This document shows, piece by piece, positions 54,001 to 62,588 of a stretch of 64,000 nucleotides of DNA. The notes under the pieces are model-generated. The model had not been told where the DNA came from. It saw only the letters and a program-made list of their open reading frames with translations, and did not search any database. This DNA comes from a virus: the IMG/VR virus record IMGVR_UViG_3300028392_000043, positions 41,653 to 105,652 of that record; one strand, given 5' to 3'. The position numbers were made by a program, and so were the translations under genes. Within the stretch, counting starts at the first letter, position 1. Every line of letters begins with the position of its first letter.

Positions 54001-56425
54001 ATATTATGTAAAAGGTAAGCGCCAAGTTTCTCCTGAAGAAACTTATGCTAAAAAACAAAATAGCCAACTTGGCGGGGCTCTTTTTGCAGCCGAAGATTTT
54101 GCTTGGTCAAAAAGCAAAACTGTTTTAGATATTTATAATGATCCTACAGTTTTTAATGGTATTAAAAACAAAATTGTTAAATTGGCCATTAATGCTTTTG
54201 TTGCTCAAAACGATGTTGGTTCGCAAAATTCTTTTTCACAAGCAATATCTACAATGTCTTTGACTGCTAATGCAGAAAATGGCGCAAATGCTGTCATTGA
54301 TTTGTTAAAAGAATTAGCAAATCCTAACCTTGCCGCTACCAGTTCACAAGCTGCTGCAATCATGAATGCTTACAGTATGACGGCTGCTTCGCGCTCGGTT
54401 CAACAAGCGGGTCAATCTGGTTTGGCTAATATTAATGAAAATATTAAAACTGGTGTTAAAGCGGCCAATACTGTTTTGCCTACCGGCGCAACTCAAGATG
54501 AGCAGTCGATTCTTAATCAAGAAAAATCTAATGGTCAGCAAGCAGTTTCGCAAGTGATGTCGTTTGCTAAGCAAATTGCTAATTTAAATCATTCTTTGGC
54601 TGAAAGCCAAAATGATATGAATCTAAACATTACACGTTCACAAGCCAAATTTACATTGGGTATTTTGCGCGGTACGCAAGATTTTGCTAAAAGTTATTAC
54701 AATGTTTATGAGCGTATTGGCGGTCAGCGTGTTGCTTCAACAGGCGCGTTAGTTACGAACCTTAAAGAGCAAAATACTCTTTTGAATCGTCAAATGAAGA
54801 ATGTGGCTAAGTTGAAAAAACTTGGGCTGTCTGATGATGCCATTCGCACTTTGGATTTGATGAATCCTGCTAACGCACAACAAACAGATCAGCTTGTTAA
54901 TGATATGACTCGTAATGCTGCTTTAGTATCGCAGACTAATGAAACAGTATCTAAGCGCATTGGGCTCTCAAATCAACATGAAACTAGTCCTTTTAATACG
55001 GCTTATGCTCGTGCTAAAGAAGATTTTAATTTGCAGATGCAGTACATGAATGAAGATTTTGAAAAGGCTGCTAAGCGTGCATATAACGATTTGTTTAATT
55101 TTGGCGAGAACGTTGCTATTGGCGGTAAAGGCGCTACCGATAAACTTGCCAAGGCTTTATCTGGTATGCCTGATGTTGCAGGTAAAGCCGCTAAAGCAGC
55201 CGGACAAGCAATTTTGGCTAATCTAAAAAGTTCTTTAGGTGGTTTGACTGGCAGCGAGCAATTTAGTTTAGTAAACGGTATTTTGAATGCTCCTAAAAAA
55301 GCGCCAAATGCTGTTTCTGCGCCTAATAGTGGCTCGTCAGGCAGCGGGTATCTTGCTGGTGGTAGCGGTAGTACTTCGCCTACTGGCTCCGCTAATCGTA
55401 ATGCCGCTAGTACTATTGGTAAAAATACAGGAGTTGGAACTAGAATTGGTGGCGTTCAATCACAAAGTTCTACACCCGATACTGTGTGGGGCGCTGGTGT
55501 TCCTGTTTTTGGAACTGGTAAGAATCGCACTGAGGTTTGGGCTGCTAGTAACGATTTGATTCATTACGACAAGCATTATGATGCAGCTAGTAAAAAATGG
55601 GTTTGGAATGCTACTGATACTGCCAGTGGCAAGAAACTTACTACTGCTCGCAAGCTAGAGGTTAACGCTTCTTCAAAGCGTGCGCAGTTTCTTGAGGCTG
55701 CTTTTCAACAAATCGGCAAGCCTTACAAAACTGGTGGGTGGCACTACACGGATCATGATGGGCATGATTTTGACTGTTCTGGGCTTGTTGATTACGCAGC
55801 GCATGCTGCTGGGGTTAAAGATTTAGGTTATAGCACTGCGCAAGGTATTAAAAATAAAGTTGCTAAGATTGACAGTAAAAATGCTAAGGCTGGAGATTTA
55901 GTTTTTTGGACTAAAAATGGTTCAAACGAAGCACATCACGTTGCTATTTTTATTGGTAACGGTATGGTTTTGGATGCTCAAAAATCCGGTACTAATGTGC
56001 ACGTCCAAGGTCTTAATGATTTTAAAAATGATGGTAATGAGTCTTGGGGACGTATTAAAGGTTTTGCTACTGGTGGTTACATTACTGGCCCTGGTACAGG
56101 TACTTCTGACTCTATTCCCGCCAAACTTTCTCATGGTGAGTTTGTTGTTAAGGCTGATGCGGTTAATAAGTATGGCATTGATTTGTTGCATGCTTTGAAT
56201 GACCAAAAACTAGGTTCTCCGGGTTATGTTAAGCATAGTGATGTTAGGGCGTCTAGAATGAATCATTATTCTACTCAAACCTATAATGTGAGTCATTCTC
56301 AGTATGACCAATCTACGCAGATTAATGGTCCTATTACTGTTCAATCTTCTGATCCTGCAGAGTTTGCTCGTAAGATGAATGCTCGTCAAAGGCGTCAGCG
56401 TCTCTTACAACCGGTAGGTAACTAA
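51020..56425 (+). CDS. Tape measure protein with C-terminal NlpC/P60 domain
   Basis: An 1801-residue protein from a GTG with AAAGGA upstream. Residues 80-330 match the phage tail tape-measure core (FARQFPVGMDKAIETTKTLA, GISQASVFGLSTAMSRLGED). Hydrophobic segments near 390 (LPVLTSLWTILKGIAVIQLG) and 655-690 (GMLGSTIGIMAVMAAAGFV) could form the membrane channel during DNA delivery. At about 1560-1680 lies an NlpC/P60 peptidase (AAFQQIGKPYKTGGWHY, FDCSGLVDYAAHAAG with Cys near 1583, HHVAIFIGNGMVLDAQ with His near 1639), which would open peptidoglycan. GGYITGPGTGTSDSIPAKLS is the usual tape-measure end motif. The length predicts a tail near 270 nm by the usual 0.15 nm per residue. Confidence 0.9.
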   Translation: MFNEDVTVDFNANVGPYTSSLGQALAMTNQFSAANDIAIAKLGNLNKISLSLIQSTAAFTGANKVAVAQAAAYEQKLSSLNATAKIAGKQFEGLGSVTMKFARQFPVGMDKAIETTKTLATSGVTTTKQIQKLGQEFIKLQAASGEWGSGMQQDMLQVTRSFGNSTNMIKGFSDSLVSVTAKYGASASSVLAFSKAIAPIASVVGISQASVFGLSTAMSRLGEDGYRSANAFNKVLLDMNRSIRTGSPEIREYAKVLNMSTDSLGNLFKSDPTEMILRFTDAINKQGSQAVTTLDNLGLDGVNTFKSLQALSKSGDLRQIVGDATSSYNNGSANAGATSALGGVNDQLSKMQETMSQTTAEAGKPFLSFLNSVLGVSNGMAEGVHGLVTALSGLGPLLPVLTSLWTILKGIAVIQLGRLGLSMFTNSNFGQQFFAGRTQAINGQAFGPNALSTAGARVGQAFGTLFGGKDPVTGARGGPIGMLKGGAQWIAQAYTNANANLYNADPSNSRMRTDAGMAASNNKFMLKNGGTIMSAEEQAIRYGRDSNNVIRPATMATMPNAIASQLAMQMGAYGSPNGEYGASQRLAVQKAMFNDMRQTSGTLGFFKDAVKYAGKNVGEFGKSMGTRVKDWVKQGAITGVSEEGTAIRGGQRFGALGGALSGMMGMLGSTIGIMAVMAAAGFVSKAIKQNNERQTGTGFSDAYSVYNDFATKAGLPTQSYTNTNAMYDPMAWASYYAKSAKSPRQATKMSTSEILNALKTDYKASYTFNTQKELLTGTGLGIQARMMAGPNASPEVISRLTQDALAGTKNATLARAAGNYATGKSTYGSSNSGLYTDAFQSAADTMTYTDAVAHRQSAYGGTMAQLIRQEATSNINNTALKFGTGTIRMATLSEAVKILRGTAGISGSKGYRDVQNMNAARIVSELLGVKYDLNSWNLLKQQRVNSAVSQSTSDTDPLSVFFANTSDKKSLPSNSFYQYYKTLIKGGGYGWETPYYVKGKRQVSPEETYAKKQNSQLGGALFAAEDFAWSKSKTVLDIYNDPTVFNGIKNKIVKLAINAFVAQNDVGSQNSFSQAISTMSLTANAENGANAVIDLLKELANPNLAATSSQAAAIMNAYSMTAASRSVQQAGQSGLANINENIKTGVKAANTVLPTGATQDEQSILNQEKSNGQQAVSQVMSFAKQIANLNHSLAESQNDMNLNITRSQAKFTLGILRGTQDFAKSYYNVYERIGGQRVASTGALVTNLKEQNTLLNRQMKNVAKLKKLGLSDDAIRTLDLMNPANAQQTDQLVNDMTRNAALVSQTNETVSKRIGLSNQHETSPFNTAYARAKEDFNLQMQYMNEDFEKAAKRAYNDLFNFGENVAIGGKGATDKLAKALSGMPDVAGKAAKAAGQAILANLKSSLGGLTGSEQFSLVNGILNAPKKAPNAVSAPNSGSSGSGYLAGGSGSTSPTGSANRNAASTIGKNTGVGTRIGGVQSQSSTPDTVWGAGVPVFGTGKNRTEVWAASNDLIHYDKHYDAASKKWVWNATDTASGKKLTTARKLEVNASSKRAQFLEAAFQQIGKPYKTGGWHYTDHDGHDFDCSGLVDYAAHAAGVKDLGYSTAQGIKNKVAKIDSKNAKAGDLVFWTKNGSNEAHHVAIFIGNGMVLDAQKSGTNVHVQGLNDFKNDGNESWGRIKGFATGGYITGPGTGTSDSIPAKLSHGEFVVKADAVNKYGIDLLHALNDQKLGSPGYVKHSDVRASRMNHYSTQTYNVSHSQYDQSTQINGPITVQSSDPAEFARKMNARQRRQRLLQPVGN

Positions 56426-56934
56426 TGGCTGTTAGTAAGTCGACTCCGTATTCAAATTTGCATACTGATGTGCAGGTTCGTATTTCTTTATCTACTGATT
56501 TGTATTACTCAAATTCGGTAGTTAACAATGCAAGCCGGTGGTTGCTTGTCAATGATGGAATTGTTTATAAACTTGCTAAGGGTTCTTTTGAGAACTCTGC
56601 AGTTCAGTTTAGGCGCGATGAGGTAACTAACTCGTTTCTTGAGGGTAAGTACACTATTAATGCTTTGCGTGAGAATGTTACGGAAACGTTAGCGGTTTAT
56701 GTCCATGGGTCTACACATATGGAAGTTATGGATGCCGTTAAGTCTTTAACTGATGCGTTGTCTCAGATTGGGTTTGTTATTGAGGTGAGTATAGGTAATT
56801 TGATTAAAAGCTGGAATTGTTATGCTTCGGACTATACGGTAAATATTTCGCATGAGTTGCTTCATGCTAAGATGGCTCTTGTAACGGCACAGGTGACGCG
56901 TGATCCTGTTGAAACAATAACTGAGGAAATTTAA
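56425..56934 (+). CDS. Minor tail protein
   Basis: A 169-residue protein directly after the tape measure (TAATG overlap), where distal tail or minor tail proteins are encoded. RWLLVNDGIVYKLAKGSFEN, YTINALRENVTETLAVYVHG and MEVMDAVKSLTDALSQIGFV make a beta-sandwich-like pattern known from actinophage minor tail proteins. A Dit-like role is inferred from position. Confidence 0.65.
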   Translation: MAVSKSTPYSNLHTDVQVRISLSTDLYYSNSVVNNASRWLLVNDGIVYKLAKGSFENSAVQFRRDEVTNSFLEGKYTINALRENVTETLAVYVHGSTHMEVMDAVKSLTDALSQIGFVIEVSIGNLIKSWNCYASDYTVNISHELLHAKMALVTAQVTRDPVETITEEI

Positions 56935-57344
56935 TGGGCTATATTTCAATGTATGGCGACCAGTTGCTTTTGGCTTCTTTATTGACGCCAGATTCAGCTG
57001 TTAGTATTGACTCATTTTATGTGGCTCTTTTGACTGATTTACCTGACAAAAACATTACTGATTCTGCGCTGTTGAGTGAACCTTCTGGTAGTGGGTATGG
57101 CCGTGTAAGTTACCAATCGGGTTACGCTAACTGGTCTTCTTCTGTTGGGGTTTTTTACAACGCTAATGACATTGTTTTTCCTACGCCTACTGGCGATTGG
57201 GGACGTATTGTTGGGTGGGCTTTGTGTGATAGTGCCGGTATTGGCAATGTTATTGCTGTTGGTGCTTTAACGCCAGAATCTAGCGTGTCTGCTTATTCTA
57301 ATGTTTATATTCCAGCAACGTCTTTGCGTTTAAAGTTGGTTTGA
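56934..57344 (+). CDS. Minor tail/fibre-type protein
   Basis: A 136-residue protein. FYVALLTDLPDKNITDSALL, GSGYGRVSYQSGYANWSS, NDIVFPTPTGDWGRIVGWAL and IPATSLRLKLV follow the small phage tail/fibre fold found in many siphoviruses, where an E..GYxR motif and a central W precede two strands. It overlaps the preceding stop by one base. Its structure role is inferred. Confidence 0.6.
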   Translation: MGYISMYGDQLLLASLLTPDSAVSIDSFYVALLTDLPDKNITDSALLSEPSGSGYGRVSYQSGYANWSSSVGVFYNANDIVFPTPTGDWGRIVGWALCDSAGIGNVIAVGALTPESSVSAYSNVYIPATSLRLKLV

Positions 57345-57345
57345 T

Positions 57346-58659
57346 GTGGCTTACGGCGTCGCTATTGCTTATCATGATTTTTCGGCAGCTTTACCTGACC
57401 TAAATAATTCATACTATTTTTCTTTCGGAACTTATCCAAACGCATCTCCAGGTCCTATTACTGTCGGTGATGATGTCACTATTAGGTCGGTTAGTAATAC
57501 TGATTGGTACATGTTTGGCTATGTAAATTCTAGTGTTGGCACTACTAGTACAACTATTGTTTACAACATTACTGTTACTGGTTTGTCAGAAATACTTCAT
57601 GGTGCATCTGTTGTTGATGAAACATATTGGAGTATTGATAGCACTGTTAGTATTGATGTTCCTTTGCCCTCTGACGAGTCACTTTCTATGTCAGACGCTA
57701 GCGCTTCGTTAACGGTTCGACCTAAAATTGCGTATCATAAAGGCCTTATTATGGCTAAATCTGCTGTTTTCAATACCGATCCTTATTTTGTTGTAGCCGG
57801 ATACCCTATTGCAGCTAGCGGTTTTGGTGTCAATATTTATTCCAAAGGCACTATTGACATGAATGGTGTTGAAACTAACGTTAAATATTCTGATGTTGAT
57901 TTGTATTCTGATGAACGTTGGGTGCCTATCGATTCCACTTTAGGCATTAGCACTCAAGGGGCAAATACTTATTTAACAAAATGGTGGCCGTGGAAATCTA
58001 ATGTTGCTAATAGTGTTTTGGCTTCTTCTACAAACAGCCCAACAGTAGTAAATAATGTTCAGGTTAATTACGGCTATGGCACGCAAAACACTAGGCTAAA
58101 TGAAAAAGCCGTAAGATTTTTAAATGACCAATATCTAGTTACCAATAATAAACCTTTGACTACTGTTAATAATCAGTCGAAATATTTCACTATGATGTCG
58201 GTCATTTTTTTACAGCCTCCAACTAAAAGCAATTGGTATGTTGTTATGGGTGCTGGTGGGGATAAATATACTTCTTTTGATCCTTTAATTAGTGTAAGGT
58301 ATTACAGAAACAGTACTTTGAAGTTGATGCTGGGTCATACTGTTTTGTCTGAGATACGTATTGATGCGTCTAGGTTTCAAATGTTTAAGCCTATTGTTAT
58401 TGCTGTTAGTGTTTCTGCTACAGATAAAATAGTGCGTTTTGCTGTTTTGGACACTCAATTTCATTACGAACAGGTGGCTATAGCGGCAAATCATCCGTTT
58501 GATGTTAACTTTTATCTTGGTGGGGCTCCTGTTACTGACAAGAATTACACGGCGCATATGTATTTGCTGGAGCATAATCAGTATTATTCTGAGTTGTCAC
58601 AAGAACAAATACAAGACCGTATGCTTTTGTTAGATAAAATTTATGGAGTTACTTTATGA
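57346..58659 (+). CDS. Minor tail protein with LamG-like C-terminal half
   Basis: A 437-residue protein from a GTG. The N-terminal half contains PITVGDDVTIRSVSNTDWYM and repeated beta strands. The second half (KYFTMMSVIFLQPPTKSNWY, YRNSTLKLMLGHTVLSEIRI, DVNFYLGGAPVTDKNYTAHM, YLLEHNQYYSELSQEQIQDR) has the layout of a concanavalin/LamG carbohydrate-binding domain as seen in phage tails. It lies between two tail genes and is coupled to the next (ATGA). Confidence 0.6.
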   Translation: MAYGVAIAYHDFSAALPDLNNSYYFSFGTYPNASPGPITVGDDVTIRSVSNTDWYMFGYVNSSVGTTSTTIVYNITVTGLSEILHGASVVDETYWSIDSTVSIDVPLPSDESLSMSDASASLTVRPKIAYHKGLIMAKSAVFNTDPYFVVAGYPIAASGFGVNIYSKGTIDMNGVETNVKYSDVDLYSDERWVPIDSTLGISTQGANTYLTKWWPWKSNVANSVLASSTNSPTVVNNVQVNYGYGTQNTRLNEKAVRFLNDQYLVTNNKPLTTVNNQSKYFTMMSVIFLQPPTKSNWYVVMGAGGDKYTSFDPLISVRYYRNSTLKLMLGHTVLSEIRIDASRFQMFKPIVIAVSVSATDKIVRFAVLDTQFHYEQVAIAANHPFDVNFYLGGAPVTDKNYTAHMYLLEHNQYYSELSQEQIQDRMLLLDKIYGVTL

Positions 58660-61268
58660 AACGGCCTCAAGCAAATATTACGTCTTTAACTGAGTCTGGT
58701 TATTGGCGTATCATTGTTGATCCTTTGCCTAAAACATCTGGAGATAAGTCTAAAAGGGATGTCACTGTGTTTCGTGGCGGGGCTACTACTGTTTCTAGTT
58801 TGTCTACTACAGACCCTTTTGGGCCTGCTACCGCTACTATTTCTTTCCCAGCTATTACTATTTTTGATTCGTTGGGTACTGGCGATTTGGATTGGTGTGT
58901 GCCTGAGGCAAATGTAGATATTATTTGGATGTCTCCTCAGTCAGCTGACGGCACTTCTGCTGGTACGCCTTTGTATTATTGGGAAGGTTACTTTCTCGCT
59001 TTTGAGTTTGGCGAAGATGATGCTGGCGGTACTTTGACTATTACATGTAATGGAGCGATGCGTCAGTTAGATAACTTTTTGGCTAAGCCTGAATATTTGA
59101 CGCATCCTATTTCTTATGAGCAGGCTATCGCTCGCCAGTTTTATTATAGTCTGCATCCTTCAAGTCGCCTTCGAGAAATTAGTCCTCTTTCTGAAACTCT
59201 TGATGAGTTGGATTGGTGGGATACGGTATATAACGCTTCTGATTATGCTAATCTTTCTAACTTTTATCGTCCTGTAAGTATTAAAGATAAGACTCGTTGG
59301 ACTGGTTTTTTAACTCGTTCTACTGGTAACTTTGAACCTGTTTTGACTACTTATATTCAGGGTTTGTTATCTACTATGCAAACATCTAGGGGCTGTTTTA
59401 CTATTTTGTTAGGTAAGGATCGTAGACCTTATTTTAAACATCGTGACCGTTTACATGCGCCTTCTAACGAAACGCTAGTAATTGATTTGTTGTGGCCGGG
59501 TGTACAGGTTAGTGTGTCTCAGGATTATTCGCAGCGCCTAAATGTTGTTTATGGTAATGGGCAGTCTTTGTCGGGATATTCTTACTCTAACCTTAAAGTT
59601 TCTGCCGATGGGTCTAAAACTTATTACCAACCTTTTGCGGCTAGGCGCCAGGTTTATCCTTCTTTGGAAACAAACATTAATTTTGACCCTAATAAAATGG
59701 CTAAAGAAGTTTCGTTGCAGTTCTTTAGTGGTTTAGATGCAGATGAGGCTGCTGCTGTGGCTAGAAAGCATTTGGAGATGTTTTCTGAGCCTGGTATTAC
59801 TGGGTCTTTGACTTTAAAAACTGACCCTCTTGTTAATGGTGTTTCTTATCCTCGTCAAATGATTACAGCTGGTATGTCTGTTCAGTTGGTAGGGCTTTTT
59901 GGCGACCCTAATGGTGTTGTTGTTCATATTACAGAAACGTCTTATTCTGAAGACGGAAGCGTTTCTATCACTTTTGATTCAAAGTTTCGTGATCAGTTGA
60001 CTGTGCAAGAAGTACGTAAGCGCGGGCGTGATTCTATGGTGGTTAATAGAGTTTTGGGCGTTGGCCGTTATGCTCCGAGTATTCCGGATTTGTTGTTCCC
60101 GTGGACTTACGAAAAGCCAGTTTATTCAGGGTACATTCCGCAAGCGTCAGGGTTTATGTGGAATGCTGGCGTGAATTCTAATACTATTGCTAATGACGTT
60201 TCTTTCCCGTGGGCTGGTTTTACTAAAGCGTATCCACCAGGTAAGTCAGGGCATGAGTCTTTTTATGCCAAGATTGAGGGGCCTGCTAGTACAAATAATG
60301 CTGACAGTAACTGGTCTGACCCTACGGTAGTTAATCTTGCGGTTACTGGGCAGGTTGTTGGTGCGCAGTTTGTTGCGGTCAAATCTGATGGTACACAGTA
60401 CAAAGTGCCTTTTCATGTTTCTATTTGGTATCAAAATGTTGATGTTTTGACAGGTATGCCTATTTTGCCTACGGCAACTGGGGCGGATACTTTTTCTAAA
60501 ACTATTACAGATCATGCTTTGGTGACTAGTACAGCAACTATTTCTGGCGGTATGTATACGATTACGTTTACTACTTCTAGGGCGCACAATCTAAACGTTG
60601 GCGATAATGTTTTTGTGATGGCTGACCCTGCGCCAACTATTGATGGGTTGTTGTCTCCAACTTATTACGTGGTCGATACTGTACCAAGTGCAACTAAAAT
60701 AACTGTCAAGGTAAGTTCTAGTGCTATTTCTGCTGCTGAGGCTAATACTTTGAAGTATGGTGATTCTACTTTTGCTAGGCAGTATGTAGGGCTTGCTAAA
60801 TACATTATTGGTGTAAAAGATGCTGCTACTGGGTTTTCTTACCAGCCTGGTCAGTATTACCCGTTTTTTGAAGGTGCTTGGGAAAACAATAGAGCTGATG
60901 GCACTATTATTCAGGACCCTAATGTTGTGGCTAAAACGCCTCCTATTGCTGCGTGGGGTACTCATTATCAAAAGGCTGGCTATTGGCCTGCTTCATCGCC
61001 CGGTCCGGAACGCGATGGAGTAACTGTTCCTACCGGCAGGCTGGTGGATGAAACGCCTTTTAGTTTTGACTTTAAGGGTACTTCTATTGTTAATGTCAGC
61101 CAGTATGAGGCTTTCAATCCTAAGTTGCCTGATGCTGCGCGTGTGGCAGCTTATGTGATGTTTTATTGTGATCAGGAATGGAGTGATTCTCAAGGTAAAC
61201 TTATTCCTAGAACTGAGGATGTCTATTTCTTGGGTCGCTTGTATCACCAACCACCGACGGGACAATAA
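58656..61268 (+). CDS. Tail hub/baseplate protein with C-terminal FCCH-like module
   Basis: An 870-residue protein. Residues 1-140 resemble a gp27-like hub start (GYWRIIVDPLPKTSGDKSKR, DPFGPATATISFPAITIFDS, YWEGYFLAFEFGEDDAGGTL), and the centre (GVQVSVSQDYSQRLNVVYGN, ITAGMSVQLVGLFGDPNGVV, VHITETSYSEDGSVSITFDS) continues the hub/lysin-carrier pattern of actinophage minor tail proteins. Residues about 625-700 (ITFTTSRAHNLNVGDNVFVM) are the beta module shared with the decoration protein and fibres. The start overlaps the previous stop by four bases. The hub assignment comes from order and pattern. Confidence 0.7.
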   Translation: MKRPQANITSLTESGYWRIIVDPLPKTSGDKSKRDVTVFRGGATTVSSLSTTDPFGPATATISFPAITIFDSLGTGDLDWCVPEANVDIIWMSPQSADGTSAGTPLYYWEGYFLAFEFGEDDAGGTLTITCNGAMRQLDNFLAKPEYLTHPISYEQAIARQFYYSLHPSSRLREISPLSETLDELDWWDTVYNASDYANLSNFYRPVSIKDKTRWTGFLTRSTGNFEPVLTTYIQGLLSTMQTSRGCFTILLGKDRRPYFKHRDRLHAPSNETLVIDLLWPGVQVSVSQDYSQRLNVVYGNGQSLSGYSYSNLKVSADGSKTYYQPFAARRQVYPSLETNINFDPNKMAKEVSLQFFSGLDADEAAAVARKHLEMFSEPGITGSLTLKTDPLVNGVSYPRQMITAGMSVQLVGLFGDPNGVVVHITETSYSEDGSVSITFDSKFRDQLTVQEVRKRGRDSMVVNRVLGVGRYAPSIPDLLFPWTYEKPVYSGYIPQASGFMWNAGVNSNTIANDVSFPWAGFTKAYPPGKSGHESFYAKIEGPASTNNADSNWSDPTVVNLAVTGQVVGAQFVAVKSDGTQYKVPFHVSIWYQNVDVLTGMPILPTATGADTFSKTITDHALVTSTATISGGMYTITFTTSRAHNLNVGDNVFVMADPAPTIDGLLSPTYYVVDTVPSATKITVKVSSSAISAAEANTLKYGDSTFARQYVGLAKYIIGVKDAATGFSYQPGQYYPFFEGAWENNRADGTIIQDPNVVAKTPPIAAWGTHYQKAGYWPASSPGPERDGVTVPTGRLVDETPFSFDFKGTSIVNVSQYEAFNPKLPDAARVAAYVMFYCDQEWSDSQGKLIPRTEDVYFLGRLYHQPPTGQ

Positions 61269-61645
61269 TGTTAGGTATTGCTACTAATGAAACATATAAC
61301 CGTTTTGTTGAACTTATTAAATCGCAAAACTGCTATATGTCGCTTCATTTTGACTATCCGTCTAATGTTGACCCTACTGCCACTGAGTTAACTTCTGGCG
61401 GGTACAAGCGTCAGCAAATCAGCTGGTCTACATCTACGATTTCTTTGGTTAACTCTAACCGTATTACTTTTAGTGGTTTAACGTCGTGCACGATTAAATA
61501 TGTGGGTATTTTTGATGATTTAACCGGCGGGTATCTTTTGTTTAAACTTCCGTTGACTGACCCTATTGTTATTATTAATTCTGGGGCTTATCAGGTTGCG
61601 CCTAATGATTTGTTTATCGCTTTTGGTTCATCTGGTGACGTCTAA
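61268..61645 (+). CDS. Small minor tail protein
   Basis: A 125-residue protein starting MLGIATNETYNRFVELIKSQ. TATELTSGGYKRQQISWSTS and YVGIFDDLTGGYLLFKLPLT match the same E..GGYxR family as the protein at 56934-57344, so the two are probably paralogues. It starts in a TAATG overlap after the hub gene. A short hairpin (AGTCT-TGGT-AGACT, 61646-61659) follows the stop. Confidence 0.65.
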   Translation: MLGIATNETYNRFVELIKSQNCYMSLHFDYPSNVDPTATELTSGGYKRQQISWSTSTISLVNSNRITFSGLTSCTIKYVGIFDDLTGGYLLFKLPLTDPIVIINSGAYQVAPNDLFIAFGSSGDV

Positions 61646-61683
61646 GTCTTGGTAGACTAAGACTATTGTTTTAAGGAGTTTAA

Positions 61684-61794
61684 GTGGCTGCCCATACCTA
61701 TCCGATTACTATCAATCAGGGTTCTGAGTGGGCTTTTTCGTTTACTTATTCAACTAAATTGAAACTGGAAGGTCTGGTCCTGTCTAATGGCTAA
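61684..61794 (+). pseudogene. Truncated paralogue of the following tail gene
   Basis: The frame begins VAAHTYPITINQGSEWAFSF with a TTAAGGAG ribosome binding site, runs 36 residues and stops at 61792-61794. Its start aligns with that of the next protein (MANAHPYPIKIDQGGTWTLS): the His-x-YPI-x-I-x-QG core is shared. The full domain needs about 110 residues, so this is either a remnant of a tandem duplication or a short leader domain still translated and coupled to the next gene, whose ATG lies inside its last codons. Confidence 0.55.
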
Positions 61795-62134
61795 TGCGCA
61801 TCCTTACCCAATTAAGATAGATCAAGGTGGTACCTGGACCCTATCTTTGACTTATAAAATTAACAGCACTCTGGTTAATTTGACTGGTTTTACAGCGTCA
61901 ATGATGGTGCGTACAAATTACACAGATGACAATCCTTTGCTATCTTTAACTACTGCTAATGGCGGTATTGCTTTGGGAGGCACTGCTGGCACTATCATAA
62001 TTACTGCTTCGGCCATTAAGACTGCTGCTATTCCTGCTGGACAGGCTGTTTACGATTTGGAACTATATACAGGTAGTGAGGTTCGTAAGCTTCTGCGCGG
62101 TGATGTGACGATTGTGCCTGAGGTTACTCGATGA
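61787..62134 (+). CDS. BppU-N-like fibre attachment protein
   Basis: A 115-residue beta protein: YPIKIDQGGTWTLSLTYKIN, NLTGFTASMMVRTNYTDDNP, AGQAVYDLELYTGSEVRKLL, RGDVTIVPEVTR. This is the small domain that anchors receptor-binding proteins to baseplates in several siphoviruses. A version with an inserted module is at 12869-13471 on the other strand. The next gene overlaps its stop (ATGA). Confidence 0.65.
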   Translation: MANAHPYPIKIDQGGTWTLSLTYKINSTLVNLTGFTASMMVRTNYTDDNPLLSLTTANGGIALGGTAGTIIITASAIKTAAIPAGQAVYDLELYTGSEVRKLLRGDVTIVPEVTR

Positions 62135-62574
62135 GCGAAATTATTGAAATTGGCAAGGATACGGTCAATTTGACGGTTGTTGATAATAATGTGTCCCTTA
62201 ATGTCACTACATCACAAATAACCCTTGAAACGGCTTCTGTGGGCCCTCAGGGGGCTACTGGGCCCGCTAATGTGTTAACTATTGGTTCGGTGACTACTGG
62301 TAGTACAGCAAGCGCTACTATTACTGGAACTACTCCGTCTCAAGTGCTTAATTTGGTGGTACCTAACACCAGTAGCACTAGCGGTACTTTTACGTACACA
62401 CAAGGCAGTCCGGCATCTACATGGAATATCACACACAATTTGGGTTATCGTCCAAGAGTTAGTGTTATTGATTCGGGAAATAGTTTAGTTGAGGGTGACA
62501 TCTCATATCCTACGGTTGATACAATGGTATTAACTTTTTCTGCCGCTTTTTCTGGTGTAGCGTATTTATCTTAA
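62131..62574 (+). CDS. Collagen-like tail fibre segment protein
   Basis: A 147-residue protein. GPQGATGPA (residues 38-46) is a short collagen-like run, followed by LTIGSVTTGSTASATITGTT and LNLVVPN, very close to the segment in the fibre at 11955-12872. The C-terminal STWNITHNLGYRPRVSVIDS with GVAYLS is a common phage fibre head domain. It is coupled to the gene upstream. Likely a trimeric fibre segment. Confidence 0.7.
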   Translation: MSEIIEIGKDTVNLTVVDNNVSLNVTTSQITLETASVGPQGATGPANVLTIGSVTTGSTASATITGTTPSQVLNLVVPNTSSTSGTFTYTQGSPASTWNITHNLGYRPRVSVIDSGNSLVEGDISYPTVDTMVLTFSAAFSGVAYLS

Positions 62575-62588
62575 GGAGATAATGACTA

